Counted from the first letter of the stretch, positions 8,816 to 16,403 are shown. The stretch is DNA of 41,497 nucleotides from Rhizorhabdus sp. (GCF_018006725.1 NZ_JAGMXV010000017.1:1-41497), one strand, 5' to 3'. A program made the numbers and translations. The notes: generated from the sequence alone by a model not told the origin.

Positions 8816-9838
8816 GTGTCCGCAAGTCTGTCGTCCCTTCATTTCACCGACCTCTATTTTCCGGTGGACGGATCCGAGGCCAGGATGAAGGGCTTGTCGG
8901 CCACGCCCCGCTACCAGGCCGTCCCGCCAGAGTATGCGGCCCATGCGCGGGACCTCCTGGCGGCCGTCCAGCGCCAGTACGGCCGCCAAGGCGCGGAGCA
9001 CGAGGCCACATCGCGCTCCTTCGGCGCCGACCAGCGGTTCTTCGCCGTGGAGTTCGAGAGGGTTCGGTACCGCGTCACCCTGGTTGGCGGCCGGGATGGC
9101 GACGCCGGGGCCACGTGGGCGATCCGCAAGCCGCTGTGGCCCTTGCCCGCACTGTCGGAGCTTGGGATCCCATCCGGCCTGGTCGCCCGGGTTCTCGACT
9201 TCGCCGGGGGCAACCGCGGCGGGCTGCTGTTGGTCGTCGGGCCCTTCGGATCGGGCAAGACCACGATGTCCAGCCTTCTCGCCCGCGAAGTCGCGATCGT
9301 TCTTGGCCAGTTCGTGCTGGGCTGGTCGGATCCGCCCGAGCTGGCGATCGACGGCGACTATCCCGGAGGCGGTTGGGTCCGCCAGTACGACCGGCGCGAC
9401 GAAGAACTCGCCGACGCGATCTACGAGGCGCGCCGCAGCAGCGCCGACGTGTTCTACATCGGCGAGATCCGGTCGCCGTCCGGCGCCGCCGCGGCCGTCC
9501 AGGCCGCGCTCAATGGTCGACCGGTCTTGACCACGCTGCACGGCGGCGACCTGGTCGCGGGCATTACCGCGCTCGAAACATACGCTTCGCGATCCGGGGG
9601 CGAGCAGACTCGTACTCTTGTCGCGGAGGCGCTTGCCGGCGCCGTTCGCACCGACCTGCAGTACCTGCCGGACGGCGGCCGGGCGCTCAAGGTCTCCGAT
9701 GCCTTCTTCTGCGAGGAGGCGTCCGGCTGCGCCTTCCGAGAAGCGGTCAGGCGCGGGATGCTCGAGGCGCTGCCGCGGCTTGCCCAGCACGGGCATGCCG
9801 ACCTCGGGCTGGGCCCGAGGCCGCGGAGCGGCCGATGA
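8816..9838 (+). CDS. PilT-like second pilus ATPase
   Basis: A 340-residue GspE/PilT-family ATPase, shorter than PilQ and close to the size of retraction ATPases. Walker A is GPFGSGKTT near residue 143. An Asp box lies around WSDPPELAIDGDY, Walker B in DVFYIGEIRSP, and a His box in LTTLHGGDLV. The start is GTG at 8816, six bases after the pilS stop. The stop overlaps the pilM ATG (ATGA), so it is an integral member of the operon. The R64 operon as I know it has only one ATPase (PilQ), so this gene suggests active retraction or a dedicated second motor. R64 pilT is a lytic transglycosylase, so the symbol pilT would mislead here. Confidence 0.83.
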   Translation: MSASLSSLHFTDLYFPVDGSEARMKGLSATPRYQAVPPEYAAHARDLLAAVQRQYGRQGAEHEATSRSFGADQRFFAVEFERVRYRVTLVGGRDGDAGATWAIRKPLWPLPALSELGIPSGLVARVLDFAGGNRGGLLLVVGPFGSGKTTMSSLLAREVAIVLGQFVLGWSDPPELAIDGDYPGGGWVRQYDRRDEELADAIYEARRSSADVFYIGEIRSPSGAAAAVQAALNGRPVLTTLHGGDLVAGITALETYASRSGGEQTRTLVAEALAGAVRTDLQYLPDGGRALKVSDAFFCEEASGCAFREAVRRGMLEALPRLAQHGHADLGLGPRPRSGR

Positions 9839-10305
9839 AAGGACTTGTCGGCCTGGTGGCCCTGTTCGGCCTCGCGGCCGCCGGCGTCGCGCTGCCGCCC
9901 GCCCACGAGCAGATCGAAGTCAGCGCCGACGCCTACGGGCCGGACATGTGGTTCTTCCACCGACGCGCACAGGCCTATTCCGCCGGCGCCCCAGGCGCAC
10001 GCGGCATCATCCCCGCGTCAACAATCGTCGCCGGCGCGCCGGCCGACTATGTGCCGCGTGTCGCGTGGTCGACGCGGATCGACAGCAATGCCGATGGGTC
10101 CCGACGCGTCACCACCTATCCCACCGATCCCTTGCCATTTCCCGCGGTCGCGCTGGCCCGGACCCTGTCTTCAAACTCGCGCGGTTATGCCGGCGCCGGC
10201 GTGGCTCGGGGCGGCGTGGTCCAAACCCCGAGGGGAACATCGACGATGGTGGTACCGGCGTCGATACCGGACGGCACAGCCGTCATCGTGACCATCCTGG
10301 AATAG
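9835..10305 (+). CDS. pilM: PilM-like pilus accessory protein
   Basis: A 156-residue protein with one N-terminal hydrophobic segment (LVGLVALFGLAAAGVAL), then a mature domain with ADYVPRVAWSTRID and a C-terminal IPDGTAVIVTILE. Length, the single N-terminal anchor and the Val-rich tail fit the PilM family of R64-type pil loci, which is required for the pilus but whose biochemical role is not defined. In R64 pilM sits at the 5' end of the cluster, whereas here it lies between the second ATPase and pilV. The ATG overlaps the upstream stop. Confidence 0.65.
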   Translation: MKGLVGLVALFGLAAAGVALPPAHEQIEVSADAYGPDMWFFHRRAQAYSAGAPGARGIIPASTIVAGAPADYVPRVAWSTRIDSNADGSRRVTTYPTDPLPFPAVALARTLSSNSRGYAGAGVARGGVVQTPRGTSTMVVPASIPDGTAVIVTILE

Positions 10306-10320
10306 CCGAGGAGCCTGTCC

Positions 10321-11496
10321 ATGAAGACCTTGAACCAGCCGTTCTGGCCGCGTCTCGCGCACCGGCTCCGCGACGATCGTGGGTCTGCGCTTCTCGACAC
10401 GATCGTGGCGCTTGGCCTCAGCGCCTTCGTGCTTACCAAGATCTCCGGCTACATCACGATCACCGACATCATCCCCTCGATCACGACGGCACGCGCCGAG
10501 CGGGTCGCAAGCTTTACCGCGGCGTCGGAACGCTATGTTGCGACCTATCGCGATGCCATCGACGCCGCCATCGTCGGTGCCGGCGGTGTGTCCCAGGTCG
10601 TCACGCCGACGATGATGCAGGCGGCGGGCAGCCTTCCTGCCGGATATAACGACGGGGGCCTTGCGCCGGTCCTGGTGATCCGGCGGGACGCGGTCCTCGG
10701 CCAGCTCGACCCGTTCGTCGCGGTGACCGGCCGCCAGTTCGACGACGTCGAGGTTGCGTCGATCGCCAAGGAATTGCGGAAGCGGAATGTCGACGGCGGC
10801 GGTATCACGACGGGCTCGCCAACCCGGATCGCCTTTTCATCGTGGCAGAAGAACGTAGCGAATTACGCCGATAGTGGGCTCGCCCTGCCCGTCGGGACAG
10901 TGGCGGCATCCCTTCGCCTGCAGGATGGCACGACTTCCAACGCGTTGTCTCGGACCCGCGTCGACAGCCAGCCGGAGCTCAACCGGATGGAAACCGCCCT
11001 GGACATGGGCAATCACGACATTACCGGGGCGCGCGCCGTCGTTGCCACTGCCGGCATCACCGCGGGCGGAAACATCGAGACGTCGGGGTACCTGCGATCG
11101 ACCAGGGTCGTCACTGCCGGAGATAGCTGTTCAGCCACTGAAGACGTCGGCGGCCTAGTTCGAGACAGTAGCGGTAAACCGCTTTATTGCGACTCATTAA
11201 GTTCGCAATATCAGCAGGTCGCGGGAGGGGGCGGAACGTTCCCCCATACATGCCATGACGCGTTCCCGTCAGGATTTCTGCAATTTGTAGCCGGCTACTC
11301 TGACCCGGCTGTTGCCACCGCTGGCCCCGACGGGTTCTATAGCTCCTGGGGGTTCACGACTTGCACCCCACCAGCTTGCCCCACCGGAGCAGCACAGCGA
11401 GCGCCGAAGACCTGCCAGGGTGTGGCAATGATGGGGACGCCAGGAAACTACTATCCAACCTATTCGTCATACCAGTGCACGATATGGTGTGGATAA
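10321..11496 (+). CDS. pilV: PilV shufflon minor pilin, current C-terminal variant A
   Basis: A prepilin-like minor pilin that in R64 forms the adhesive pilus tip and decides recipient recognition. The leader of 21 residues ends in RG, followed by SALLD (acidic residue at +5) and a hydrophobic helix. Residues 1 to about 285 form the constant body, matching the shufflon N-terminal region in layout. The frame then passes through the 19-bp recombination site at 11175-11193 (encoding KPLYCD) into a 101-residue Cys-rich variable tail ending in CTIWCG. GAGGAG lies 7 bases before the ATG. Inversion at the 19-bp sites would replace the tail with either of two silent cassettes downstream. Confidence 0.9.
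   Translation: MKTLNQPFWPRLAHRLRDDRGSALLDTIVALGLSAFVLTKISGYITITDIIPSITTARAERVASFTAASERYVATYRDAIDAAIVGAGGVSQVVTPTMMQAAGSLPAGYNDGGLAPVLVIRRDAVLGQLDPFVAVTGRQFDDVEVASIAKELRKRNVDGGGITTGSPTRIAFSSWQKNVANYADSGLALPVGTVAASLRLQDGTTSNALSRTRVDSQPELNRMETALDMGNHDITGARAVVATAGITAGGNIETSGYLRSTRVVTAGDSCSATEDVGGLVRDSSGKPLYCDSLSSQYQQVAGGGGTFPHTCHDAFPSGFLQFVAGYSDPAVATAGPDGFYSSWGFTTCTPPACPTGAAQRAPKTCQGVAMMGTPGNYYPTYSSYQCTIWCG
11175..11193 (+). repeat. Shufflon recombination site 1 (sfx-like)
   Basis: Sequence TAAACCGCTTTATTGCGAC, located inside pilV where constant and variable parts meet. R64 sfx sites are also 19 bp. Confidence 0.9.
11194..11496 (+). other. Expressed pilV tail cassette A
   Basis: The 3' part of pilV between site 1 and the stop codon. 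It encodes a Gly-rich hinge (GGGGTF), several cysteines and the end motif CTIWCG. It is the tail currently connected to the constant region. Confidence 0.85.
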
Positions 11497-11504
11497 AGGG
11501 TAAT

Positions 11505-11763
11505 CTATCTTGAACACCATCTTTCGCAGGTAATGGTATACATCCAACAACCACTTGGAGGGCAGGTGTCAAAACGGTTGCTGTAGCTGCAACTGCTTGC
11601 TTTAAGCTCCGCTTCGCTCGGTTGGCAGGCGATAGGGACGCAGGCGTTACCTAGCACATAGGCCATGCCGCCGGCCTCCACAGTACAGGTCGTCCGGTAG
11701 CTGCCCCCTCCTGCGGCTACAGTCTGGAATCTGGAAGTAGCTAAGTCACAATAAAGCGGTTTA
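11505..11763 (-). CDS. pilV: Silent pilV tail cassette B
   Basis: An open frame without its own start signal, beginning in shufflon site 2 (KPLYCD) and reading leftward to a stop at 11505. About 80 residues follow the site: a GGGS hinge, RTTC, many cysteines and the end CERWCSR. It mirrors cassette A in plan (hinge, Cys-rich body, C-x2-W-C end) but is otherwise different in sequence. It would be expressed only after inversion of 11175-11763. It converges on cassette A, whose stop is 8 bases away. Confidence 0.85.
11745..11763 (-). repeat. Shufflon recombination site 2
   Basis: Reverse complement reads TAAACCGCTTTATTGTGAC, one base different from sites 1 and 3 (T for C at position 17) and silent at the protein level (Cys codon TGT for TGC). 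Confidence 0.9.
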
Positions 11764-11781
11764 TTCAATTCCCAAGAGTTC

Positions 11782-12049
11782 TCAGTTCCACTTGCACCAC
11801 CGCTCGGCTTGGTACATCCAGCCGCCCGCTTCTGCTACATAGGCCGTCAACATCAATATGCCTCCACCATTCCCATAGTTAGGGTGGATTTCAGTCGACC
11901 CTGTCGGGCAGGGGCCTGGGCAAATGCCGCCGGGGCACATACTGCCGAAGTTCTGCTGGTGGAACGAAACCCATATGCGGAAACTGCCTCCGCCCCCTCC
12001 GCCCGCTGCAATGAATGTCGATGTTCCACCGTCGCAATAAAGCGGTTTA
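11782..12049 (-). CDS. pilV: Silent pilV tail cassette C
   Basis: A promoterless 3' cassette starting in site 3 (GKPLYCD) and reading leftward to a stop at 11782. The tail has a poly-Gly hinge, FRIWVSFHQQNFG, a Cys/Pro/Gly cluster (CPGGICPGPCPTG), and the end AERWCKWN, which keeps the W-C part of the shared end motif. It would be joined to pilV by inversion between sites 1 and 3. Only the portion from the site to the stop belongs to the cassette; the frame extending upstream into rci is a shadow. Confidence 0.85.
12031..12049 (-). repeat. Shufflon recombination site 3
   Basis: Reverse complement is identical to site 1 (TAAACCGCTTTATTGCGAC), in inverted orientation to it. Confidence 0.9.
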
Positions 12050-12127
12050 CCGTCGCTCACCGGTAGACGCGAGCGAGCAGTTTCCCTATGAGTTTGACCC
12101 TGGGGTAGGCGTGATTCGAGCGGTTCG

Positions 12128-13165
12128 TTGAGCGACGGCGAGGCGGAAAACGACCAGGCGGATGGCAACCGCGAGGAGGAGCTGCACCGGCTGCTGATGG
12201 TCGCGGCTGCCGGCGACAAGGAGATCGCCGAGCGGCTGAAGGCGTATTTGGTGGCCGCCCGCGGCGTTTCGGCCGAGAACACGGTCGTCGCTTGGATTTC
12301 CGGCCTGCGGCGCTGGCTCACCTTTGCCGCGGCCCACCAGGCCCCTGCCCTCCCGGGCAAATGGGAAACCGTGGTCGCCTACATCGACCACCTGGCCGAG
12401 AACTGCAAATACGCGACGATCGAGATCAGGGTCTGGGCGATCGCCAGGCTGCACCTGGCGGCGCGGCTCCCATCCCCAACGGCGATCGTCGACGTCAGCC
12501 TGGCGATGCGCCGCGTGGCCCGCCAGATCGGCACGGCGCAGAAGCATGCGCGAGGGGCCTGGCTACACCATATCTTTGCGATGCATGCCAAGACGGATCA
12601 GTCGTTGCGTGGCCTGCGGGACAAGGCGATGACGCTTCTCGCCTACGATCTATCCGCGCGGGAGAGCGAGCTGATGTCGCTCGATGTCGAGGATATCGTC
12701 CGGACGACGAACGGCAACGGCATCGCGACCATCCGGCGCAGCAAGACCGACCAGACCGGGCGCGGCGCCAAGGCCTACGTCGCCCTCGACACGATGGATG
12801 CCATCGATGCCTGGTGCGATGCCGCCGAGATCACGACCGGCGCGATCTTCCGCTCGGTGAATCGATGGGGCACCGTCGGCCGGCGCCTGAGCCCGCGGGC
12901 CCTCGAATACACGGCAAAGCGCCTGGCTCGCCTGGCACGCCTCGCTGAGGGCTATTCGGGCCATAGCTTCAGGGCGGGCGCCGCCCAGGAGATGATCTAC
13001 TCGGGCCTGACCATCCCTCCGATCATGATCGCGCAACGTCGCGTCGACGAGCGCTCGCTTATCCCCTACCTCGTCGACGGCGAGGTCGAGGAATCGGCGA
13101 TGGCGCAAATGGCGGCCCTGCAGGGCCGGGCCGGAGGCAGGGGAAAACGCCGGCGGCCGCGCTGA
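12128..13165 (+). CDS. rci: Rci-type shufflon tyrosine recombinase
   Basis: A 345-residue tyrosine recombinase placed directly after the shufflon, where R64 has rci; it most likely catalyses the pilV inversions. A SAM-like N-terminal domain covers about 30-140. The catalytic Arg is in LSARESELMSL (R178), the HxxR box is GHSFR (H279, R282), and the nucleophile is in IPYLVD (Y314). At the place usually held by His or Trp, nine residues before the Tyr, there is Arg305. The most upstream start is TTG at 12128; an ATG at 12197 would remove 23 charged residues. The short gap to site 3 suggests that promoter activity may lie inside the invertible region. Confidence 0.85.
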   Translation: MSDGEAENDQADGNREEELHRLLMVAAAGDKEIAERLKAYLVAARGVSAENTVVAWISGLRRWLTFAAAHQAPALPGKWETVVAYIDHLAENCKYATIEIRVWAIARLHLAARLPSPTAIVDVSLAMRRVARQIGTAQKHARGAWLHHIFAMHAKTDQSLRGLRDKAMTLLAYDLSARESELMSLDVEDIVRTTNGNGIATIRRSKTDQTGRGAKAYVALDTMDAIDAWCDAAEITTGAIFRSVNRWGTVGRRLSPRALEYTAKRLARLARLAEGYSGHSFRAGAAQEMIYSGLTIPPIMIAQRRVDERSLIPYLVDGEVEESAMAQMAALQGRAGGRGKRRRPR

Positions 13166-13171
13166 CCGCCG

Positions 13172-13444
13172 CTACCTGCCGAGGGCGCCGCGCTCGTCCT
13201 CGGTCGGCGCCTGTCCCGCATCGTCGGATGTTGCGGGCATGCCCACCACCAGTGGATCGGCGACGAACCTGACCCCCCAGCTGACGAGATAGTCCTCGAC
13301 CGCCGTCAACGAGGACCGCCTGGGATCGCCCGAACCGTTCTCGATGTCCCGCAGGGTCTGGACAGAGACGCCGGCGGCCGCGGCCAGGTCCTGCTGGCTG
13401 ATGGCCAGCAGCACGCGCGCCGCCCGCACTTGCTGTCCTTTCAC
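13172..13444 (-). CDS. Small XRE-family transcriptional regulator
   Basis: A 90-residue protein starting at GTG 13444. It has an HTH_3 domain at about 5-65: SQQDLAAAAGVSVQTLRDIE is the helix-turn-helix, preceded by QVRAARVLLAI. The C-terminal 25 residues are acidic and disordered. It converges on rci with only six bases between their stops. Upstream, an inverted repeat (GAACCC at 13541, GGGTTC at 13562) lies in the divergent region shared with the gene at 13578 and could be its operator. It might control that gene or pilus expression, but this is inference. Confidence 0.75.
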   Translation of the reverse strand: MKGQQVRAARVLLAISQQDLAAAAGVSVQTLRDIENGSGDPRRSSLTAVEDYLVSWGVRFVADPLVVGMPATSDDAGQAPTEDERGALGR

Positions 13445-13540
13445 GATGCGTCGCCCACGTTCATGGAATCGGTATAAGCAACCGACCCGACCGCTTGCAA
13501 CGGCTAGCAATCTTGGAAAAATCAAGGGTTTAGCGTAAAT

Positions 13541-13567
13541 GAACCCGATAAGGCGCATAATGGGTTC
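13541..13567. promoter_or_regulatory. Inverted repeat in the divergent control region
   Basis: GAACCC and GGGTTC arms, 15 bases apart, with an AT-richer centre (ATAAGGCGCATAAT). It lies between the XRE regulator and the divergent small gene, a typical position for an autoregulator's operator. Confidence 0.4.
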
Positions 13568-13577
13568 TAAGGCTGCT

Positions 13578-13895
13578 ATGATACTGATCATGGCCGCGAT
13601 GGTTCACCCGGAAGTCGAAGCCGTGATCCGTGCACCCTCTCCCGAGGCCGGGCTGGAAGCTGCTGAACGGGCCTGGAGAGCCCTGCCTCCCGAGCGCCAG
13701 GCGGAACTCGGCGCCGCGGCGGTCGCGCAGGGCCTGGCGCAACTGGCGCTCGCCGACGGCTACCGGCCGGAAAAGCCCCTGCAGCAGTTGCACGCCGCGG
13801 CAACGATCACGATCGAGGACGTTTTGCGCCGGCATAGCCTTCCTGCCCCGTCGACTGCCCGTCAGGCAAGGGATAGGGCCCACCGGAAGCACTGA
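13578..13895 (+). CDS. Small hypothetical protein
   Basis: Likely about 105 residues from the ATG at 13578, which has AAGG five bases upstream; ATGs at 13539 and 13599 are alternatives. The protein is Ala/Glu/Arg-rich and helical (EAGLEAAERAWRALPPERQ), with a short conserved-looking patch (TITIEDVLRRHSLP). There is no signal peptide or membrane segment. It is divergent from the XRE gene. I do not recognise a family. Confidence 0.5.
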   Translation: MILIMAAMVHPEVEAVIRAPSPEAGLEAAERAWRALPPERQAELGAAAVAQGLAQLALADGYRPEKPLQQLHAAATITIEDVLRRHSLPAPSTARQARDRAHRKH

Positions 13896-13926
13896 GCGGG
13901 AGAAACGCGGCAGCGCCTTCAGAGGT

Positions 13927-13940
13927 GGACAAAGTCTCAG
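13927..13940 (+). repeat. Stray RepA iteron-like site
   Basis: GGACAAAGTCTCAG matches the repeats that flank repA about 4 kb away. It lies in the gap after the small gene and before the broken DUF5131 gene. Confidence 0.65.
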
Positions 13941-13983
13941 TTGCACCATGGGGCTGGGCCCAGCGCCGGCCCGGGGTCGGCCA

Positions 13984-14750
13984 TCAAGGGTCAGGCCGGG
14001 ATGGCATGGAGCCGGCTTCGGCAAGCGGGGCGCAGCGGGGCGCAGCGGGGCTGCGATGGCGTGGCCAAGGGGTGTTGTATAGGTCCAATAGTAACGTCCC
14101 GGCCGCCTTCTTGTTACCGACATACCGGCCGTCGAGGGACGAGCCGCGCTGTTTGAAGAAGACCTTGTCCTCGCCATAGGCGTCGATCGCGTCGAGCACC
14201 GACCGAAGGCGTAAGCCGGATCCCTGGTGCCGCTGGCCCCGCCGATCACGATTCCGGAGAGACCGTCGAACCGGACGCCGGCGAGCCGGCCGACGAACGG
14301 CTCGGCGGATATCCCTGCGCGACCGGTATGGCCCCAATAGTCCGCGTGCTTGTGCCAGCGGAATCAGTGGAGCGCATGAACTACGGTCACGCCGGGCCAG
14401 ACGTTCGCCGGCGGCCTGGAGCGCCAGCTCGCCGGCAGGAGCCGCATGGCGACCGTCGAGGCCGCCAGCCGGTTCAGGCGAGCCATCCTCGCCGCGAAGC
14501 CTTTCATGAACCGGCGCGGCGCGCCCGAGCCCCAGGTCATGCCCAGCCGCTGTTCGGCGAACGAGGCGGCATAGCAGATGTCGCAACCGGAAAGGGCGCC
14601 GGCGACCGCCGCGATCCTGGTGCAGCCGATCCACTGGTTTCCAGAGAAGTCCGTCCACTCCACGTCGGTCATCATCCGCGCGATCGACCGGGGAATGATG
14701 TCGCTCCAGCGCTCTCCCGGCAGGCGAGCGGTTGCGGCGGAGGACATCAT
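13984..14750 (-). pseudogene. Broken DUF5131 (phage Gp37/Gp68-like) gene
   Basis: The family signature is clear but split over two frames. From ATG 14750 comes VEWTDFSGNQWIGCT, then CDICYA and RRFM, then PPANVWPGVTV, followed by an in-frame TGA at about 14364-14366. The same frame resumes with FRWHKHADYWG and GIVIGGASGTRDPAYAF. Around 14200 the reading shifts to the frame with VLDAIDAYGEDKVFFKQRG and NKKAAGTLL, the usual C-terminus. Family members carry a CxxC-type cluster and resemble radical-SAM-like phage proteins. At least one nonsense change and one frameshift make it inactive unless these are sequencing errors. Its start overlaps the PLD gene stop (ATGA). Confidence 0.8.
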
Positions 14751-15315
14751 CGGCCGGGAGCCCCGCCGCCGGCCTCGAGCGGGCTGGCCAGGGCCGCCCT
14801 GATCTCCCAGTTGCCGACGTAGGCCGCGGCGAGCTTCCGGTCCCCATGCACGAGAAGGACGTTCTCTGCGTTGCGGTGCTGGGCGCTCGGCGTGAAGTTG
14901 GCACTGCCGGTAAGGACCGCCGCCCGGTCGACGACGATGATCTTGTTGTGGGCGATGGCGACCTGGTCGTCGCTCAGCACCGTTACCCCGGCCCTGGCCA
15001 GGATCCCGGCGACGCTGAAGGGATCATGCCGGTTCGAGCCGTCGAGGATCACCCGGACCGTGATGCCACGGCGACGGACGGCGGCGAGCGCGCCGGCGAT
15101 GCGCTTCGAGGTGAAGCTGTAAGCCTGGATCAGGATCTCGAACTCGGCGCGGAGGATCAGGTTCGCGATCAAGTCCTCGCAATCCTCCCGAGGGGTGAAA
15201 CAGACCTCGTAGGCCGCATTGCGGGAAAACCGACCTGCTTCGGCGCCTGCAGGCCGCGGCAGCGCCACCAGGGCTGCCGCTAGTACCTGCACAGGCTCGG
15301 CCGCCGGCTGTTCAT
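14747..15315 (-). CDS. PLD-family secreted nuclease (Nuc/EndA type), frameshift in the signal peptide
   Basis: A single-HKD phospholipase D-superfamily protein like the plasmid-encoded Nuc endonuclease of pKM101, which cuts DNA in the periplasm as a dimer. The motif HNKIIVVD is followed by TGSANFT; other family blocks are CFTPREDCEDLI, QAYSFTS and GITVRVILDGS. The expected start is ATG 15315, in an ATGA overlap with the gene upstream. That frame stops after eleven codons (MNSRRPSLCRY), while the catalytic domain lies one frame away behind a signal-like LAAALVALPRPAGAEA. Either one base was gained or lost near 15285, or translation starts at GTG 15292. Confidence 0.75.
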
Positions 15316-16337
15316 CTGGCCATCTCCGCGGGGAGCCGGATTTCCCAGGCGGCGAGCACCGGTGCGCTCCGGCGAGTGCCCCTGGCATCCCTGTTCACGC
15401 CCTTCACGACGGCCAGCCAATGGCCCTTCACGCTGACGAGGTAGCGACGATCAACCCGGGCAGCGGTGAGGAAGGCGCCCAGCGTGACCTTGTCGCGGCC
15501 GGCGAGGCCGAGATCGCGCAAGGCGCTGTCCGTGACGGCGACCCCCATGGAGACGGCGGCGGCGATCCCTGCCTCGCCGTCCATGCCCGCCCCCTCGCGC
15601 CAGCCGAAACGGCTGCAGGTTGCCAGCACGACCTCCATCGGAAGCTCGGCCGCCTGGGCGATCGAATAGGGGACGCAACTGCCGGGAACGTCGCGCCCGT
15701 CGTCGGGGATCATCGGCCGGTCCCCGTTGTGGGGCTCCTCATGCCGATTCCATTCGTGGTCGCACCTGGTGCAGCGCCGGAACCAGATTGCCGAGTTGCG
15801 TCCGTGATGCACCGGCCCCATCGTCTCCTCCCCCCTGCCCTCCCCGCAGACGGGGCACGCGGGCCAATGGCGGGGCTCGTAGGTCGGGTTGTCGCCGATT
15901 TCGATGCTGCGGTCGTGACAGCCGAGCGGCGAAAGCACGCCCTGGGTCAGGAGCCAGTCGACGAAGTCGCCTTCCGACAGCGGGCAAAAGTCCTCGCCCG
16001 CGGCCTCGGCCACCCTGTGCCGGTGGTCGATGAACCTTTCGATCTGCGGGCCGAGGTCGAGGTCGCGCGGCCCGACGAAGGGACCGGCCGTGATTTGCTC
16101 GTATGTCCCCCAACGAAACGAGCAGATGACCCGATCGTCGCCGGCACTTTCGCCCTCGGCGATCGCCGAGCGCAACACGTTGACCGCGTCGACGGCATCG
16201 GAATCGGCAATGCGGGCCAGGCGGTGCAATACGTCTTCGACCGCCTCGCGTAGCCGCGCCCGATCGGCGAGGGCAATGGCCAACCTAGCTTCGAGTTCAG
16301 CCTCGCGATCCGAGGGTTGCGGCTGTTCTTCCCTCAT
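15312..16337 (-). CDS. Zinc-ribbon protein with a C39-like cysteine-peptidase domain
   Basis: A 341-residue cytoplasmic protein starting at ATG 16337, with a GGGGG ribosome site. An N-terminal helical region (1-60, Ala/Arg/Glu-rich) is followed by a middle part with a zinc ribbon (CPVCG at about 165, CTRCDHEW at about 195). The C-terminal domain (218-341) looks like a papain/C39 fold: PGSCVPYSIAQ with Cys221 as nucleophile and VKGHWLAVV with His306. This could process or bind a peptide, or be an inactive fold such as those in phage-derived proteins. It heads a unit with the PLD and DUF5131 genes. A stray iteron and an AT-rich dyad lie upstream, at the divergent histidine kinase promoter. Confidence 0.6.
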   Translation of the reverse strand: MREEQPQPSDREAELEARLAIALADRARLREAVEDVLHRLARIADSDAVDAVNVLRSAIAEGESAGDDRVICSFRWGTYEQITAGPFVGPRDLDLGPQIERFIDHRHRVAEAAGEDFCPLSEGDFVDWLLTQGVLSPLGCHDRSIEIGDNPTYEPRHWPACPVCGEGRGEETMGPVHHGRNSAIWFRRCTRCDHEWNRHEEPHNGDRPMIPDDGRDVPGSCVPYSIAQAAELPMEVVLATCSRFGWREGAGMDGEAGIAAAVSMGVAVTDSALRDLGLAGRDKVTLGAFLTAARVDRRYLVSVKGHWLAVVKGVNRDARGTRRSAPVLAAWEIRLPAEMAR

Positions 16338-16349
16338 GACGGCCCCCAA

Positions 16350-16363
16350 CGACAAAGTCTCAG
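16350..16363 (+). repeat. Stray RepA iteron-like site
   Basis: CGACAAAGTCTCAG, identical to the core of the repA-flanking repeats, 13 bases upstream of the ATG at 16337. Confidence 0.65.
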
Positions 16364-16386
16364 TTCGCTCAGTTCGGCTTGGGTTA

Positions 16387-16403
16387 ATATACGAAAAGTA
16401 TAT
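16387..16403. promoter_or_regulatory. AT-rich dyad in the divergent promoter
   Basis: ATATAC-GAAAA-GTATAT, a perfect 6-bp inverted repeat with a 5-base spacer in otherwise GC-rich DNA. It lies between the C39-like gene and the histidine kinase and may be an operator or a promoter -10 region. Confidence 0.45.

Larger units (their letters stand above)
11175..12049. other. Three-site pilV shufflon (invertible region)
   Basis: A multiple-inversion system bounded by 19-bp sites at 11175 (plus), 11745 (minus) and 12031 (minus). Inversion between sites 1 and 2 would join tail B to pilV; inversion between sites 1 and 3 would join tail C. Sites 2 and 3 are in the same orientation. In all three the site is read in the same phase (AAA CCG CTT TAT TGY GAC), so each product stays in frame. 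The layout equals one two-cassette segment plus one single-cassette segment, a compact version of the R64 shufflon. The rci gene starts about 80 bases beyond site 3. Confidence 0.9.
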
